From Rhizobium etli 8C-3 (GTDB lineage Bacteria > Pseudomonadota > Alphaproteobacteria > Rhizobiales > Rhizobiaceae), in the NCBI RefSeq assembly GCF_001908375.1, contig NZ_CP017241.1, positions 1,739,001-1,803,000 of the forward strand: a DNA stretch of 64,000 nucleotides, written 5' to 3'. The position numbers and the translations under genes are program-made. How positions within the stretch are numbered: the first letter of the stretch is position 1; each line of letters opens with the position of its first letter. The notes beneath the pieces are model-generated. The model made no database searches. It saw nothing but the letters and a program-made list of their open reading frames with translations, and was not told the origin of the DNA. This document shows, one piece after another, positions 63,613-64,000 of the stretch.

Positions 63613-64000
63613 TCATCGAACGTCCTTCATGACGTTCATTAGCATTTCTGCCTGCGAGCGTCCTTTCATTGCCGCGAAACCCTTCGCGGCTATGGTATTG
63701 CGCTCATCGGCATCTGCAATCAGCTTGTGGCAGCGCTCGATCATGGTGTCGTAGGGCTCGATCGCCAAACCGCCGATGAACGGCTGGAGGTCCGGATCGC
63801 GGGTGTCGCCTTCGCTCAGCACGCAAACGCAGTTGGCGAGCAGATAGGAAATCCGCACGATTTCGAAGACGCCGCTCGAATAATGATGGATGTTGATGAC
63901 GATCTTGGCGCGGGCAATGGCCGCATCGCGTTCCGCACCATAGATGTTGAATAGATGTGCGACCTTCAGCCCTCCCTGTTCCAGAGCCTTCAGGATATGG
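63613..64000 (-). CDS. C-terminal part of a glycosyltransferase-like protein (cut by window edge)
   Basis: The frame stays open to base 64000, so the start lies outside; about 128 C-terminal residues are seen. FNIYGAERDAAIARAKIVINIHHYSSGVFEIVRISYLLANCVCVLSEG, then PFIGGLAIEPYDTMIERCHKLIADADERNTIAAKGFAAM, resembles the C-terminal half of CgeB/GT-B type glycosyltransferases (nucleotide-sugar-binding E-x7-E region). It lies just upstream of rmlC on the same strand, so it may be part of the rhamnose-containing polysaccharide operon. Confidence 0.6.
   Translation of the reverse strand, partial: HILKALEQGGLKVAHLFNIYGAERDAAIARAKIVINIHHYSSGVFEIVRISYLLANCVCVLSEGDTRDPDLQPFIGGLAIEPYDTMIERCHKLIADADERNTIAAKGFAAMKGRSQAEMLMNVMKDVR

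Overview
The window is ordinary-GC (roughly 60%) alphaproteobacterial chromosome, and gene content and order point to the Rhizobium/Agrobacterium group, most likely Rhizobium itself. Supporting marks are argS-SPOR-nagZ-scpAB-tatABC-serS-surE-pcm-LysM/M23, yajC-secDF, a class I PHB synthase, two DUF1127 genes, an HWE-type histidine kinase and a GDYXXLXY/DUF2157 pair. No insertion sequence, prophage, rRNA operon or CRISPR array was seen.

Layout. 1-13047: conserved housekeeping block on the plus strand (tRNA charging, chromosome segregation, Tat export, repair and cell-envelope proteins). 13124-20354: DUF815 ATPase, yajC-secDF, Mth938-like and squalene/phytoene-synthase-like genes, trmFO. 20516-31626: accessory region, mostly minus strand, with a GNAT-TPR protein, a HEPN-like small protein, a type I secretion ABC transporter and adaptor, two unusual candidate exported proteins (673 and 327 aa), an AT-rich 870-bp gap with gene debris, and a LuxR-type regulator. 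31997-37417: polysaccharide locus (UXS-like, galE, membrane GT2, DUF995, GH26-like), plausibly a glucomannan-type polymer. 37538-41765: alpha-barrel cyclase-like protein, a cluster of two DUF1127 micro-genes plus CCTCC-motif small RNAs, DUF2157/GDYXXLXY. 41920-49084: tRNA-Leu, tig, sthA, a phosphatase, an HWE kinase, map. 49390-54795: adenylate cyclase, APH-like kinase, DUF2778 protein, phaC. 54950-60169: lipoprotein, aminotransferase, hom, recJ. 60183-64000: dTDP-rhamnose operon and the end of a glycosyltransferase-like gene.

The strongest candidates for something under-described are (a) the type I secretion cluster at 22.3-31.3 kb, with two non-RTX, repeat-bearing substrates, an ABC ATPase with a long Pro/Gly-rich N-terminal extension and a Gln in the H-loop, and a regulator with a degenerate receiver domain; and (b) the 38.6-39.9 kb cluster of DUF1127 genes and anti-Shine-Dalgarno (CCTCCTCCC) RNAs, whose units share an upstream TTGC-N3-GCAA-like inverted repeat that also lies in front of sthA. 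All functions come from reading the sequence and recalling families; no search was run.
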